From: Heterocephalus glaber
Taxonomy: Eukaryota; Chordata; Mammalia; Rodentia; Bathyergidae
Length of the DNA stretch: 64,000 nt
Assembly: GCF_000247695.1 (NCBI RefSeq)
Contig: NW_004624781.1
Span: forward strand, 9,775,067 to 9,839,066
Direction: 5' to 3'
Positions 1 through 12,300 of this stretch are shown in pieces (the stretch's first letter is position 1; each line of letters starts with the position of its first letter). A program made the translations under genes and the position numbers. The notes beneath the pieces were generated by a model. The model worked only from the letters and a program-made list of their open reading frames with translations. It was not told the DNA's origin and searched no databases.

Positions 1-400
1 AGTGGCATTTTTTGGTTAGTATAATGTTTTCAAAGTTCATTCATGTTGTAGGATATACCAGTATGTACTTCAGTCCTTTTTATGACTAATACTGCTTTGT
101 ATGGATATGCCATAAATTATCCACTGATCAGTTGATAGACATTCATGCTGTTTCTGCAGTTTGGCTAAAGGCTACTGTAAACATACATGTACAAATTTTT
201 CAATTCTCTTTCACATAAATACCTAGGTATCTCTATGTTTAAACAAGCAACAAACATACTGTTCTCTAAAATGGCTACACTGGTTTACCTTCCCACCAGC
301 CATGTATGAGGGTTTCAATTTCTCCATATCCTCACCAGTACTCGCTATTACCTAACATTTTGATTCTCTATCATTTTTACAACTTCCTATATACGTATAA
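1..400 (-). mobile_element. Old L1 (L1M-type) fragment, antisense
   Basis: The sequence reads as the reverse complement of an ancient L1 3' region, including the usual 'cattcatgttgtaggat' and 'cttcccaccagccatgtatgag' type segments. It is diverged and without an open frame. The start is cut by the window edge and the end is approximate. Confidence 0.55.
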
Positions 401-984
401 TTACTTCAAAATAGAAAGTCTGAATATGTCAGTATATCTTATAAGATCAACAATCATATAAACAAGTAGTAACTTTGTTCCTTCATTTCCCAAGGTAAGT
501 ATTTTGGTTTTATTTTTATATCTTAAGTGTAATTCTTAGGCTGTCCAAGACCATGGGATAGCACAATGACATAGTGGCCACATTTGTTCTGATTCCAATT
601 GTTACAGCTTTCTCTCCAGCATTTTTTGTTAAGCGTGATACTGATGATACATTTGAAACATACTCTATCATGTAGAGCAAATACATTTGTATTCTAGAAT
701 CTTAAAGAAATCTTTCTAAAGAGGCGATGTTGAATTTTATCAGCATCTTCATATAAAATGATCATATGATGCTATCTTATTAAACCTACCAATGTCATTG
801 TCAAGGTTCATTAATTTGTAACATTGAGTCATTCCTAAATTCTCAGTTGTACTTCTATGGTCAAGTAAATTATGTTTATTAGAGAAAATTATAAAATAAA
901 ATGGCATAATAGATGGGATCATCAAGCAAAAAATTAAAATGAGCAAAGTCGCATTAATATTGTACAAAGCAATAAGAAAATATG

Positions 985-1105
985 AAATGATATATAATTA
1001 TATATAATATATAAAATTATATCTATAACATATATACTATAATAAATTATTTCTATATTTATTATGCATACAATTATATATAATTTCACATTAATTTATA
1101 TGAAT
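985..1105. repeat. AT-rich low-complexity tract
   Basis: Almost pure A/T with many TATA and ATAT steps, some self-complementary. It could extrude short hairpins, but nothing marks it as functional. Confidence 0.8.
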
Positions 1106-1149
1106 AAAAGTGATAAGTGCTACCTACTATCTTGACTCCCCTCATCAAA

Positions 1150-1253
1150 GAGATGTAATTTAAAGAAAAAGAAGAGAAGGAAAGAGTGGAGTGGAAAAGG
1201 AGGAGTGGAAAAGGAGGAGAAAGAGGGAGAAGAGGAGAAAGGAAGGAAAGAAA
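1150..1253. repeat. Purine-rich (GGAGAA-like) low-complexity tract
   Basis: About 100 bases almost free of C and T on the plus strand, made of GGAG, GAAG and AGGA repeats including two near-identical 'gtggaaaaggagga' units. A polypurine tract of this kind can take up non-B DNA. Confidence 0.8.
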
Positions 1254-1859
1254 TTTCTATCACTTTCTTGTTTTGCCTTAAATGAGTTTATGAAAGCAGG
1301 TTTGACCAAATTCGTAAGACTGCTGTAACCGGACACTCTGTGCTGTCCCTCTAATGATACTGCTGACCACCCACAGACTGTTCTCAGGTGCTAACTTGTC
1401 TTTGGAAAACAAGTTTATGTTCTCTTCAATTTGCTAGTCAATGCTTTTCCTTTCTATTTACATATAGTTTTCTATGTAATTTGCCAACCTGTATACAAGA
1501 GGAACAACACTTTAGCACATCACAGGACACCAACTCTACATCAAGTCTAAAGTTAGGGGAAGATGATGTGAATTGAATATCAGAGATGAATTTCATACTT
1601 GAAAAACTTCAGAAAGACTTAAGAAAACAGACAGAAATTGGTGGATGTCATAAAAACGTGTCAATGTTTGTCCTGTGAGATGCTGGAACTCATAGAATAC
1701 TGGTTATCCTTCATTAACAACAAATGAAAAGCACCCTTCTGACACGGGCAGATCTTTTCTCCCGTGCAGGTAGGACCTGGGGGTGAGGAAGCAGGTGTCA
1801 CCTCTCCAGTGGGGTCACTCCACGTGAGGCAGCACAGCCAGCTCTTGGAAGAGCTTGTC

Positions 1860-2034
1860 AGTCAAAGAGCCCTGAGTTCAAGTCTCGGCTCCTTCAGTTA
1901 CCAGCCTTACATCCCGGGATGAGTCAGGGGATTCCTTGGGGCCTCTATTTCCTTCTTCATAAACAGGAAGTAATAATAGTAGCTCTTCCACTAAGTTGCT
2001 GATCGATTTGACTGAGAAATGCCTGGTGTAAAAC
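1860..2034 (-). mobile_element. MIR SINE fragment, antisense
   Basis: Reads in reverse as the MIR core and 3' part: 'gagttcaagtctcggctcc' and 'ctatttccttcttcataaa' are the antisense of the MIR 'gattcgaacccaggc' and 'tttacagatgaggaa' segments. It is cut at its 3' edge by an ID insertion. Confidence 0.6.
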
Positions 2035-2049
2035 TCCTGACTAAATATT

Positions 2050-2140
2050 CTATTTTTTTTTTTTTGGTACCAGGGATCGAACTTGGGACCTTGCACTTGT
2101 GAGGCAGGTGCCGGAACCACTGAGCTAAATCCCCGGCCCT
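2050..2140 (-). mobile_element. ID-type tRNA-derived SINE
   Basis: Antisense copy starting with a T run. In reverse it shows the A box (TTTAGCTCAGTGG) and B box region (AAGTTCGATCC) and ends in GGTACC plus poly(A). A perfect 15-base duplication, tcctgactaaatatt, flanks it at 2,035-2,049 and 2,141-2,155, which shows a recent insertion. Confidence 0.93.
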
Positions 2141-3228
2141 TCCTGACTAAATATTTCGTTATTGTTAAATGAAGTCATAGATGGCAATCCAGTATCATTC
2201 AAAAATCCATTTAAAGTTTAAAACTTCCACTCAGTGTAGAAGTTTCTTAAAAACTAAGTTATTGACATGGGCTTCCTTGGCAAGGGTCCCAAGTTTTCTG
2301 GTGTATGACTAGGAGCTGATTTAGTTGGTGTAACTAATGCCCATGAAGCATGTGCCATTGTGAAGATGTATGACATCTTGATTCTTCCTCTTCCTAAAGG
2401 AATTCCAATATGGAATGGGATCAAAAGAAGCATCCTAGAGGGCACAAGGCTCATCTTTCCACTCCAGTCTTGGACAGCAACTACAATGCCCTTGGTTCCA
2501 TCCCCATTTGCCATAAGCAACACATGAGATCCCACTACAGGGAAGAGCTTTCTCTGTGGCCAATGGCAACAAGCAGAAAGCCTAAAGTCACCATGAAAGC
2601 AAGAGGAAATCAGTGAAACCTAACAGCTGAATGACTAAAATCGAGTAGCTAAGGTCCAGAAAAGCAAAGGGGGATTGAAGCCAATGGGTGAAGTTGTCAC
2701 ATGACTGAAAAAGACACCCAGAGAGGGCCTACCTAAGTTTGTTCACAAGTTGCATTTCAAAGACACACTTCTTTAGTTCTAGTAGGAGGACAAACAATTC
2801 CCATGAAAACAGATATAAAGGCTACCAAAATCCCACAACCCATGGGTCTTAAGGGACACGAATTCCTATACTGGTGACATGAATTTGGCTTGGTTTACAG
2901 TGACCAACAACGTTTACTTAGGTCAGAGGATCTGGATGCCCATGAAGAAGACAGTGTCAGGGGACATGAGAATCTTCACAGCAAGCTCCCTCCTTCCTGA
3001 CTTTGTAGTGGCAACAGTGATCCAAGCTAAGGTACAGCTGTCCAGAGGGCCATGCAGGCAGCCAGGCTCACTCATCTCCAGGCCACAGTGAAACCTGGGT
3101 TACTGCTGGCCACTACATCTGCACATGCCAGGGTATACGTGTGACAAACCAAGCTTGTGGCAAATGCGTTACTGAGAGCAAAGCGGGGGTAGCACGGGTA
3201 AATGCCTTCTCCATCCTTCCCAACTCAC

Positions 3229-3333
3229 CTTCACTAGGAAAAATGACACACCGTATGTCCGGAGGGACCGCGCCAGCTTCACATACTTGACCTTGGCTTC
3301 TATTTCACTCATCTCTCCACAGTTCTTATGCTC
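3229..3333 (-). CDS. TLN2: TLN2 coding exon 8 (end of F2; residues 285-319)
   Basis: These 105 bases, exactly 35 codons, encode [20 protein letters not shown] and [15 protein letters not shown]. This is the last F2 helix and the linker leading to F3, the PTB-like lobe that binds the integrin NPxY tail. EHKNCGEMS and RSLRTYG are the talin-2 forms. The acceptor is TTTGCAG|GAGCAT and the donor GTGAAG|GTGAGT, both phase 0. In the family the next residues are EKMKGKNKLVPRLLG. I looked for that exon between 1 and 3,228 and did not see it, so it lies outside the window. Confidence 0.96.
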
Positions 3334-6300
3334 CTGCAAAAGGGACAACAGGGGGATCTGTTACTGCAGCCCTGCCAGCAGGTAGACCTGGGGGAGAGGT
3401 GGTCACTGCAAGTGGGGTACACAGGGGCTATGAGCATACAGTGATACTTGTGTCTGAGATTTCTCTACGACACAGGTATCTGCTGATCGAGGAACACAGC
3501 AGCTAGAAAGTTCAAGTGCACAGCTATCAAACTAGAGCTAGAACCCAGGCAGTCTATGTGTTTCACAACCAAGTGCAACAATTCACATAGATGTGAAATG
3601 TGATAGAACAGGGACAATGATTGCAATCAGAATTTCAAAGGACGCCACGTCCCAAAAGATTCAGCACCCACACTTTAAGTAATACACAAAAAAATGTTCT
3701 TCTAAGGAGGAGTGTCATTCTAACATCTATTCAAACTGGAGGGGCCGGGGATTTAGCTCAATGGTTCCACTGCCTGCCTCGCAAGTGCAAGGACCCGAGT
3801 TCAATCCCCGGTACCAAAAAAAAAAAAAAAATTGACAAACTGGAACTTTTCCAAAGAGCAAAAAAATGTATGTGTATACATCACAATGCTTACAAATAAC
3901 ACTGGGTGAAATATTTTATAACAAGAAATTTCTATTTTTATTTCTCTATTTCAAGATTAATTTGATCTCTTAGACTTACAAGAGTGTTTCATGGTGAAAT
4001 AGCCCTTTTCTTAGTGATTGCCTAGAATGGACAAGTCTCTGATTTTTAAAATAGCCCTGCATTGTTCCCCAATTCTACTTTCAAAAAAAACACATCGCAG
4101 GAATAAAGAGCTCTGTGTAGCTTCTCCCTCAGCGTGGTTTAATGGTCTATCACCTTGTTTCAGTGCTACCAGGAAAAGGCCTTTGGAATGAAATGTATGC
4201 ACGTTTTTCTCAGAAGGGCTAAGTAACCTTTAGTGAGAAAATATGGATTAAGATAATAAATCTGTCCAAAATAGAACTGTCAGATTCTTTACTCTTGAGT
4301 GCCCATTTATTACATAAGAATACATGCACAGGGTGTGAAGCCATCAGTGCAGAGAGCCCTCGTGTTAATAAATGAGGACAAGGAGTGAGCAGAATAATAA
4401 ATGTCTGTACATTTCCAATACCTGAAATATCCTTTTTTCAGCTCCTCTCTGCTTGATGTATTCTTTGGGCAGGAATTCCTTTAGACTGAGAAAGAGAGAG
4501 AAAGAAAAAAGCTAAGCATTTATCATGTTCTGTGATGAGAAGCAAAGAAAAGAGACTGTTAATAAAACCCACAGTTAAGTCACTAACACTCCCAATATTT
4601 TATGGTGTAATTAATAATAGGCTATAATATCCTTCAATCCACTTAGATCTAAGGGCAAGCTAAAACTAGTCAGATTTTCAAAAGTTGAAACCAACACATT
4701 TAAAGGAAGAATTTCTAGAATATACCGTGAAGTGAAGGGCCCAAACGTAAATAGTATGCTACTGGTGGGAGTGCAGACTGGTGCAACCACTGTGGAAATC
4801 AGTATGGAGATACTGCAAAGAACTAGGGCTAGAGGTCCCATTTGACCCAGCTATTCCCCTGCTGGGGATCTTCCCAAAAGAATTAAAAGAATCATACCAC
4901 AGTGATATATGTGCACCCATGTTTATAGCGGCACAGTTTGTAGTAGCTAAAGCTTGGAAGCAGCCAAAGTGCCCATCAACTGGAAACCGGATAAAGAAGA
5001 TGTGCTTTTTTTTAATAAAATGGAGTACTACTTAGCCATAAAGAACAAGAAACTAGAGACATTTACAGCTAAATGGATGCATATTGAGGCCATACTCTTA
5101 AGTGAAATAAATAGGACACACAAGTGTAAATACCGAATAGTTTCTCTAGTGTGAGAAACTGAAAGTGTAAATAAGGATTAAAATGATTAAAATGAATAAT
5201 TCATAATTTGAAATAGGAAAAGGTCCAAAGGTGTAGGGGTGGTGGGAGGGGAAGGGGAAAGGGAAGAAGGGAAAGGAGAAATTATGAGAAAAGAAAAAAA
5301 AAATGGAAACAAAATCTATGTAAATAGGGAAGGGTGGAGGGGCTGAAGGGAGGACAGTTAACAGGGAAAAAATAAGAATATTTTTCTTTTTTTTCCTACA
5401 TATTTTTCTAAAGTAATAGGAGGATAAATATTTAATATAAATGGCACTCCACGGGAAGAAGGGGAAAACAAGAAGAGCAGAATGAAACTAGAATTCTCTG
5501 AACATTCCTTGTATTAGAGTTTTTCCTTTTGAAATCACATGAAATTACAAAAGAGCAATACTTAACCTAAGCAAACTGAAAATAACTGTGTATGTTGACA
5601 CTGTTACTACAAGAAAATAATTATTTTACATTGCTTTGAAAAGCAATGTTTGATTATACATCCTTAGGGGGATGTATCTTAAGAATAAAATGAGTCATGG
5701 AAGACATGTAAGTAAAACTATTGGTATCGATATTTTAAAACCAATACCTCTTCTCTCTCCTTGCTCCACAAATGCACATAATATAAAATTAGGTTAGTAG
5801 ATTATGTATAGCTGGGATACTATACATAACTAGGATAAAGTAAATGAGTAATTATTTTCACTGTTAGAAACCAAGATTTTCAGCATAAATTAGATAAAAA
5901 TAAATGTAAAGCAAAAAATATTTCATTAAAAACCCTGTAATCTTTTATCTGCATTGGAAATATTGACCAAAGTACTTGACTCATTTTTCTTTTTTGAAAA
6001 GCATTTTCTAGCTGTGTCCATGGTAGAAGCCAGGAGGAAAGACATCCTGGGGGCAGCCCGCCTTCCCCCAGTACCTCAGCCAGTTGGTCAAGAAACACCA
6101 TTTTCACTAGAAAAAATCAGGGCATCTTGAAGAAGTGACTCAGTCTACTAAGACTTGGGCAGATAACGTGTTCAATACTTCTGGGGACTCTTGCATCTTA
6201 GGTCAAGAAATCTACCAAGATGACACTGGAGCCAATATCAAGGGATTCCTAGTTTCCAAAATGAGATGCTTTTTAACTCTATGTAAAACAAGAGAACAAT

Positions 6301-9300
6301 AAAATGACCCCATCACCAGGCTTTGACAATGATCAGCTCGGGGCCAATCACGTTCATCTACTTCTTGCCTCACAACCTGCCCCTGGATGGTTCTGAAGCA
6401 ACCTCTAATCATCATACAATTAATTTCAGGTGATGGGAAAGTGTGAGCATCAGGAGGATGACTGCAATAGGGCAAAACACATATATAAAAAAATCCCCAA
6501 ATATATGAGTAACAGTCTTGTAGTAATATACATGATTCTGCATGGGAAGAAGGAGAAAACAAGAATAAAGAGCAGATTTTATATATTCATTTGCCACTTA
6601 GTAGGTTAAGGACACCAACTAATACTGAAAACGAATACAGAGACGTATATAAGCATTTATTCTAACATTTCTAACTGTAGATGATGAAAATATTCGTAAT
6701 TAATAAATGTAGAAGGAGTAGAAATCCAAAATCACTGGTTTAAAACTCTTAATTAAAACTCTCAAGGAAATAACCGATAGATCAAAGCAAATTCTAGGGA
6801 CTGCTAAAAACCAATCAATGGCAGGTTGATGGGGAACTTTCATAAAAGATGGATCATCTGCAACGCTCAAACCCACTGATCAGTTTTAATATGAAAGCAG
6901 GATAACCAGACAATAGATGGCTCCTCACTGATCCAACAGGAAGAACACAGCAGCCCCTAGGAACTTATTTCTGGCAATAAAGAATAAGTACATATATAAA
7001 TGAACCAGAATTAAGCTAGCTAACAAACAGGGACAGAAGAATATGTTCAATGATACCATCAGGATATCATTAGCCAAAGCCAAACATGAGAAAAACTATA
7101 AAACTAGCCTACATTTTTCACAAATAACTGGTTTGGCAGTCACGGTTTAAAAAAAGAGGACCTAGTAGTATATTATGAGATTTAATAAATATATTTACTA
7201 AAAAGTTACAGTAACATAAAGTACTGTACTGATTTTAGAAGAGACATAGAGGTCAATGGAATAAAATTCAGAGAAATTAACACTCATTCTCATTGGTCAA
7301 TTGATTTTGAAAAAATGTTCTAAGACAACTCAATAAATATAGGGGTTTTTTTCTGTTTTAAATAAATGTTGCTGGGTATGTGGCAGCACTCTGGCAGGCC
7401 TAGGCAGGAGGGTTGCATTTCAAGTCCAGCATGGGTTATTGTTGTAAAATAACAACAATAATAATGACTGGGGATGTAGCTCAGGGTGAAGGCCCTGGGT
7501 TCAATCCCAAGAACCAGAAAACAAACAACAAATAAAATTTTAAAAACAGTGCTGAGACAACCAGATATCTACATGCACAAGAAAGAAATTGGATGCTCTA
7601 CATAGTATACACTAAAATTACTTCAAGATGGATGACAGATTGAAATGTAATATAAGAAACCATCACTGTAAAATATAGCTACATTTGTAAAAATAACTAT
7701 AGCTAAAACTATAAATCTTTCAGAAGAAAATAAAGGAGTAAATCTTTATGACCTTGGGTTAGGTAAAGACTTTTTAAATACCATAATAAAATCATAAATG
7801 GCAAAAGAAAAAAAATAGAAAAATTGAACATCAAAGTGACAAACTACAAGTGATACCATAAAGAAAATATAGCCCACAGAACGGGAGAAAATATTTGCAA
7901 ATTATGTATCTGATAAGATAAATGAATTTAGAATACATAAAAACTCTTACAACTGGATAATAAAAACAAATCACTCAAATGAAAAATGGGCAGAGGATTC
8001 TGAACAGACATTTTTCCAAAGAAGATAGACAAAAGGCCAATATACACATAGAAATATTTTCAATGTCATTCACCATCAGGAATATGCAAAGAAAAACCAC
8101 AACACAATTCTGCCACATACTGACTAGGACAGCTACAACCAAAAGGACAGCTAATTCTAAGTGTTGACAAAGGCATGGAGAATGTGGAATCTCGTATGCT
8201 GTTGGTGGGAATATAAAATGGTGCAGTTGCTGCCACACAGCATTTGCTAGTTTCTTAACATATCGAGCAGCGAGCCAACTTCTTCACATACATACACAGA
8301 AATAATGCAAAATGTCCACACAAAAGCTTGTACACAAACGCTCATGGCAGCATTATCCCTAACAGCCAAAAGGTGGAAATAACTCGTGTCTATCCATTGA
8401 GGAATGGATAAATAAAATGTGCTTTATGCATACTATGGAAAATTATCCAAAAAACATAAAGAATGAAGTACTGATACATGCTACAACATGGAAAGGCTGT
8501 CCTAGGGTCAAAGAAGCCAATCACAAGAAAAACTGTATGATTCTACCGACGTAAAATGAACAGACAGAGGGTTACAGGTTTACCCGGGCTGGAGACAGGA
8601 GCCATGGGTGGGTCGTGGGGAGTGACTGATAAGAGGCATAAAGGATGAGATTATGGGAATGGAGAACAATCCTACGAAAATATTTAAAACACTAATTCTG
8701 TACAGTTTTAAAGGGTAAATTGTTTTATTTATTTTTTATTTTTTTTGGTACCGGGGATCGAACTCAGGACCTTGTGCTTTCGAGGCAGGCGCCGGAATCA
8801 CCGAGCTAAATCCCCGGCCCAAGGGTAAATTGTTTTAAATGTGAACTATATCTCTCAATAAGGCTATTTAACAAAAACATCTAATTAACCAAATATAATT
8901 TGTAGGCCTTATTTGGAATCTGATACAAAACAAGTACAAAATAGTGTTCTTGAGACAACTGGGGAAAATCTAACTCAGTATTAGACGATGTTAAAGGATT
9001 ACGGTTAATTCTGTTCAGAGTTAGGATGGATCTGCAATGTAAACGTTTAATTACTTAAAAATTTTTACGTTTATTGACTCCCAAGTACAAGGTCCTGAGT
9101 TTGATCCCTGCTACGAGAAAAAAAAAAGTTTAACATTTAGATTATTAGAAGTTATTGTCCATTGATAGAGAAAATTGAAGTACTTACAGATGAAGTGATA
9201 CAATGAACTGAGATTTTCTTTTATTTTTTACATTTATTATTATTATTATTATTTTCTCCTTTTTTTTCAGACAGGGTCTCACTATGCATTCTAGGCTGGC

Positions 9301-12300
9301 CTGGAACTCACTATGTGGCCCAGGCTGGCCTCAAACTTTCATCCATCCTCTCGTGTCAGCCTTCTGAGTGCTGGAATTACAGGTATGTGTCACCCTAGCT
9401 TGAAAACTGCTTTTAAATGCTCAAGCAACAAAAAGGGGAAGAAGGGAAGGCTCTGTAAAGACTTGAACAACGTCTGATCATTCTGGAAAGTAATTCAGTC
9501 GGCAAAAGTTGTTAAGTATATTTCCTGTGGTTTTGGGGGAGGGGGTCTGAGCAGCAGAAGAATACTTAGGGCCTCCTCAAGAGACCCCAAGTCACATTGA
9601 ATCAGGAGGAACACTGAATCAGGAGCACCTTAAACCTTATGACCATCATTAAACAACTTCATGGGCAAAAATGAGAGAGAACAAAATGGCACTGGTAAGA
9701 GGAGTCACTGATGCAAAGCCTTCACTGAGGCTACAGGACTATGGGCAGCACAGAGCTCTTGATCTTGCACACCAAGCTACACAGGGGCACACTTCACAGT
9801 GGCCACAGGGCAGTGGCTCCAATGCCATTCACAGAGAGAGACCTGCCTACAGGTGGTAAAAGCTCCCCAAAAGGCTCCACATCAAAATCCCAGCACACTG
9901 GCTGTTTTGATTACCAAGACCAAGTATGGAAAGTTCCTAAGCATGCACACAAAGGAAATCTGTCCATCTGCTTGAAGAAAATGGATCAGACTGTCAAACC
10001 TGATTGGAAGTTTTCTAACTAATCAAGCTCTGGCCAATGCCAAGGCCCTTCCTCTGCCTCCTTAAATCTTCCCACCTTTAAAGGGGAGCCACCTAAAGTC
10101 TTGCAGTTAGACCTGAATCCTCTTTCAAACCCTATGGCCAGCCTGTGAAGGACTGCCCTTTCTGAAGGCAATAATAACAATACATCCTCGATTCAACAAG
10201 TGAACAAACCACTCAGGTTCTTACTCTCCAAGATGCCCAGAAAGTTGCAAGTTTGCAGCAAATAAACTTCTCTCTCCCCAACTTAGCTTCTGCTCTAGCA
10301 GAATCAGTGGGATTGTTCTCCAGTCTGCTGCCGCTGGCTGTGTATTGGATGATCACATAATGCACACACCTAGCCCATCAAGGACTAGTGTAGGATAAAA
10401 ACTGGGCTACTGGAGGCTTCCTATAAGTACATATTTACAGTCTTATTAAAAAAAATCTAAAAAATATTCTGTCCTTATATTGGTTTGTGATTGCTTTTAA
10501 ATTCCCTCATACATGCTGCATTATGTGTAGTCCTTACAAGAAAGAGAACGTAAATTCCCAATCAGGGGCTCACACAGGAAGAAACCTTGGCCAACAGAAA
10601 CAGCCATTCGGATAATAACAAGGACCATGCAGTAGCAGATGATTTTTTAGACATCCTAAGAAGCCACTGGAATCAGAAAAAAGGAATTTTACATTTAGTG
10701 CATTTAAGGGAACAGGACCTGGACTCAAATCCAGATGTTTCACTAAAATCTCATTTTCTTTTTTTTGGTACCGGGGATCGGACTCGGGTCCTTGCACTTG
10801 CGAGGCAGGAGGTGGAACCAATGAGCTAAATCCCCAGGCCACATTTTCTTTCTTTTTTAAAGATGACTTACAATTTTATTGTATTGTATATATTTGAAGG
10901 CATATCATATGATGCTTTGATACACACATACAGACTGAAGTTACTACAGTCAAGCAAATTAACACATCCCTTGTCTCGTGAAGTTACTATTTTGTGGTAA
11001 AATAAGCTAATATCTCGAAACAAATTTCCAGTACACAATATCATTAGAGTGCTCACACCTCAAGCTGGGCATCAGATCTCTAGACTCATTTATCCTACAT
11101 AACTGAAACTCCGTATCCTTTGGTCTCCATCGCCCCATCCTCCCAACCCCTCCCTGGTAACCACCTTTCTACTGCTTCTATGTATTTCTGCTTATTTTTC
11201 TATTCCCCACTATAGTGAAAGCATGCAGGATTACACTGTGTCTGTTGTGCTGATTATAATGTCCCTGAAGTTCATCCACGTAGTCACAAATGGCAAAATC
11301 TCCTTAAAGCTAAACAGCACTCTATTGTACAGATAACAAAACCTCTCTTTCCTATGTAAAATTTAAATTGCCTGTGTAAGTAATTCCGACAGAGGTGTCC
11401 CAAAGATGTCTCATGGTCTGGAAATAAGTTACAGATATATGGAGAGGCTGCTGTCATTTGGGGAAATGTTAACCACTTCTTATCTGTCCCAGAGCTGCCA
11501 CCTAGCAGCTGCATGACCTGAGGCACATCACCGTCTCTTTAAGCTTGTTTTATCACCTGAAAAGCAGAGAAGATTCTGGCTTAGGATTGTTACTCCTCCT
11601 ATGAACTGATAATAAGTGATGTGCCCTCGTCTGTGAGGATCTGGGGCATCACACACACAGTGTGGTACAGAATCTGCTCAGAAGAGAGTGCAGGGAGAGA
11701 TGCACCACGGACAGTGCCACCCATAGGACCCAGGAATGCTCAGGTTTTCTGACTTCACCCTTTATGGTGAATCACCTAAGAACTGACAGTAACACCTCAA
11801 ACGTGGTATCACGTGAGGATCTCTAAGTGTGGTCCCAGGAACACTGGTACCAACACCATCTAGGAGCTTGCTAGAAATGCCATTTTTCAGGCTTGACCCC
11901 TGACACGCTGAGTAAGATGCTCTGGGAGTGAGTCCAGCAGTTGGCTCTAACAAGACCTCTAGATGGTGGGTTTGAATCTACAGTCAAAGAGCAACACATC
12001 TGTGTGACTGACAGCCTGACATGGGTAGTGCTGAGCTGGGAAATGTGTGAGGTGGCCAGAAAAGCTGAGGACTGAGTGAGACTGGCATGTATGTTAGTTC
12101 CCATGTGCGAGACAACAGAATACTAAGGGGTGTGTAATCCTGGGGTCCTGGATCCAGGTGCTGGCAGGATTTGCTCTGTTGCCTGCTGAAGCTGCAGGGT
12201 TCAGAAGGGAGGTGGAAACCTGTGTTGTCCTCCCACAGCTGAAGAGCAAGCTGGCCAAATAACCAGTGAAGCATCTTTTGTAAGAGGCTTGACCCCATCA

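Larger units (their letters stand above)
1..3228 (-). other. TLN2: TLN2 intron below exon 8 (partial)
   Basis: This intronic sequence ends at the donor of exon 8. It holds an old L1 piece (about 1-400), an AT-rich tract, a purine-rich tract, an MIR fragment and one ID SINE. The stretch 2,250-3,110 has several short overlapping open frames on both strands, but I recognise no gene in it. The stretch 400-980 shows nothing I can name. Confidence 0.8.
7140..8885 (+). mobile_element. Ancient L1M fragment (ORF2 3' part and 3' UTR), interrupted by two SINEs
   Basis: Sense orientation. Degraded ORF2 is recognisable from 'caaatcactcaaatgaaaaatgg' (the [15 protein letters not shown] stretch with EQTFFQRR) and, farther on, 'gtgtctatccattgaggaat'. 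It continues into an L1M-type 3' UTR with 'gggttacaggttt'. No frame is open for long. A B1+ID dimer (7,371-7,545) and an ID (8,727-8,820) are inserted. Confidence 0.75.

Noticed and set aside
2254..2616. Overlapping open frames on both strands, possible pseudogene
   Set aside because: Several translations were tried and compared from memory with ribosomal and other common retrocopy families. None fitted, so no gene is claimed.
1..3228. TLN2 coding exon 9 (EKMKGKNKLVPRLLG)
   Set aside because: No matching sequence with splice sites was found; it must lie beyond the window edge.
3741..3835. ID elements as functional tRNA genes
   Set aside because: They keep A-box and B-box sequences but lack a proper cloverleaf acceptor pairing and end in poly(A) with target duplications, so they are SINEs.
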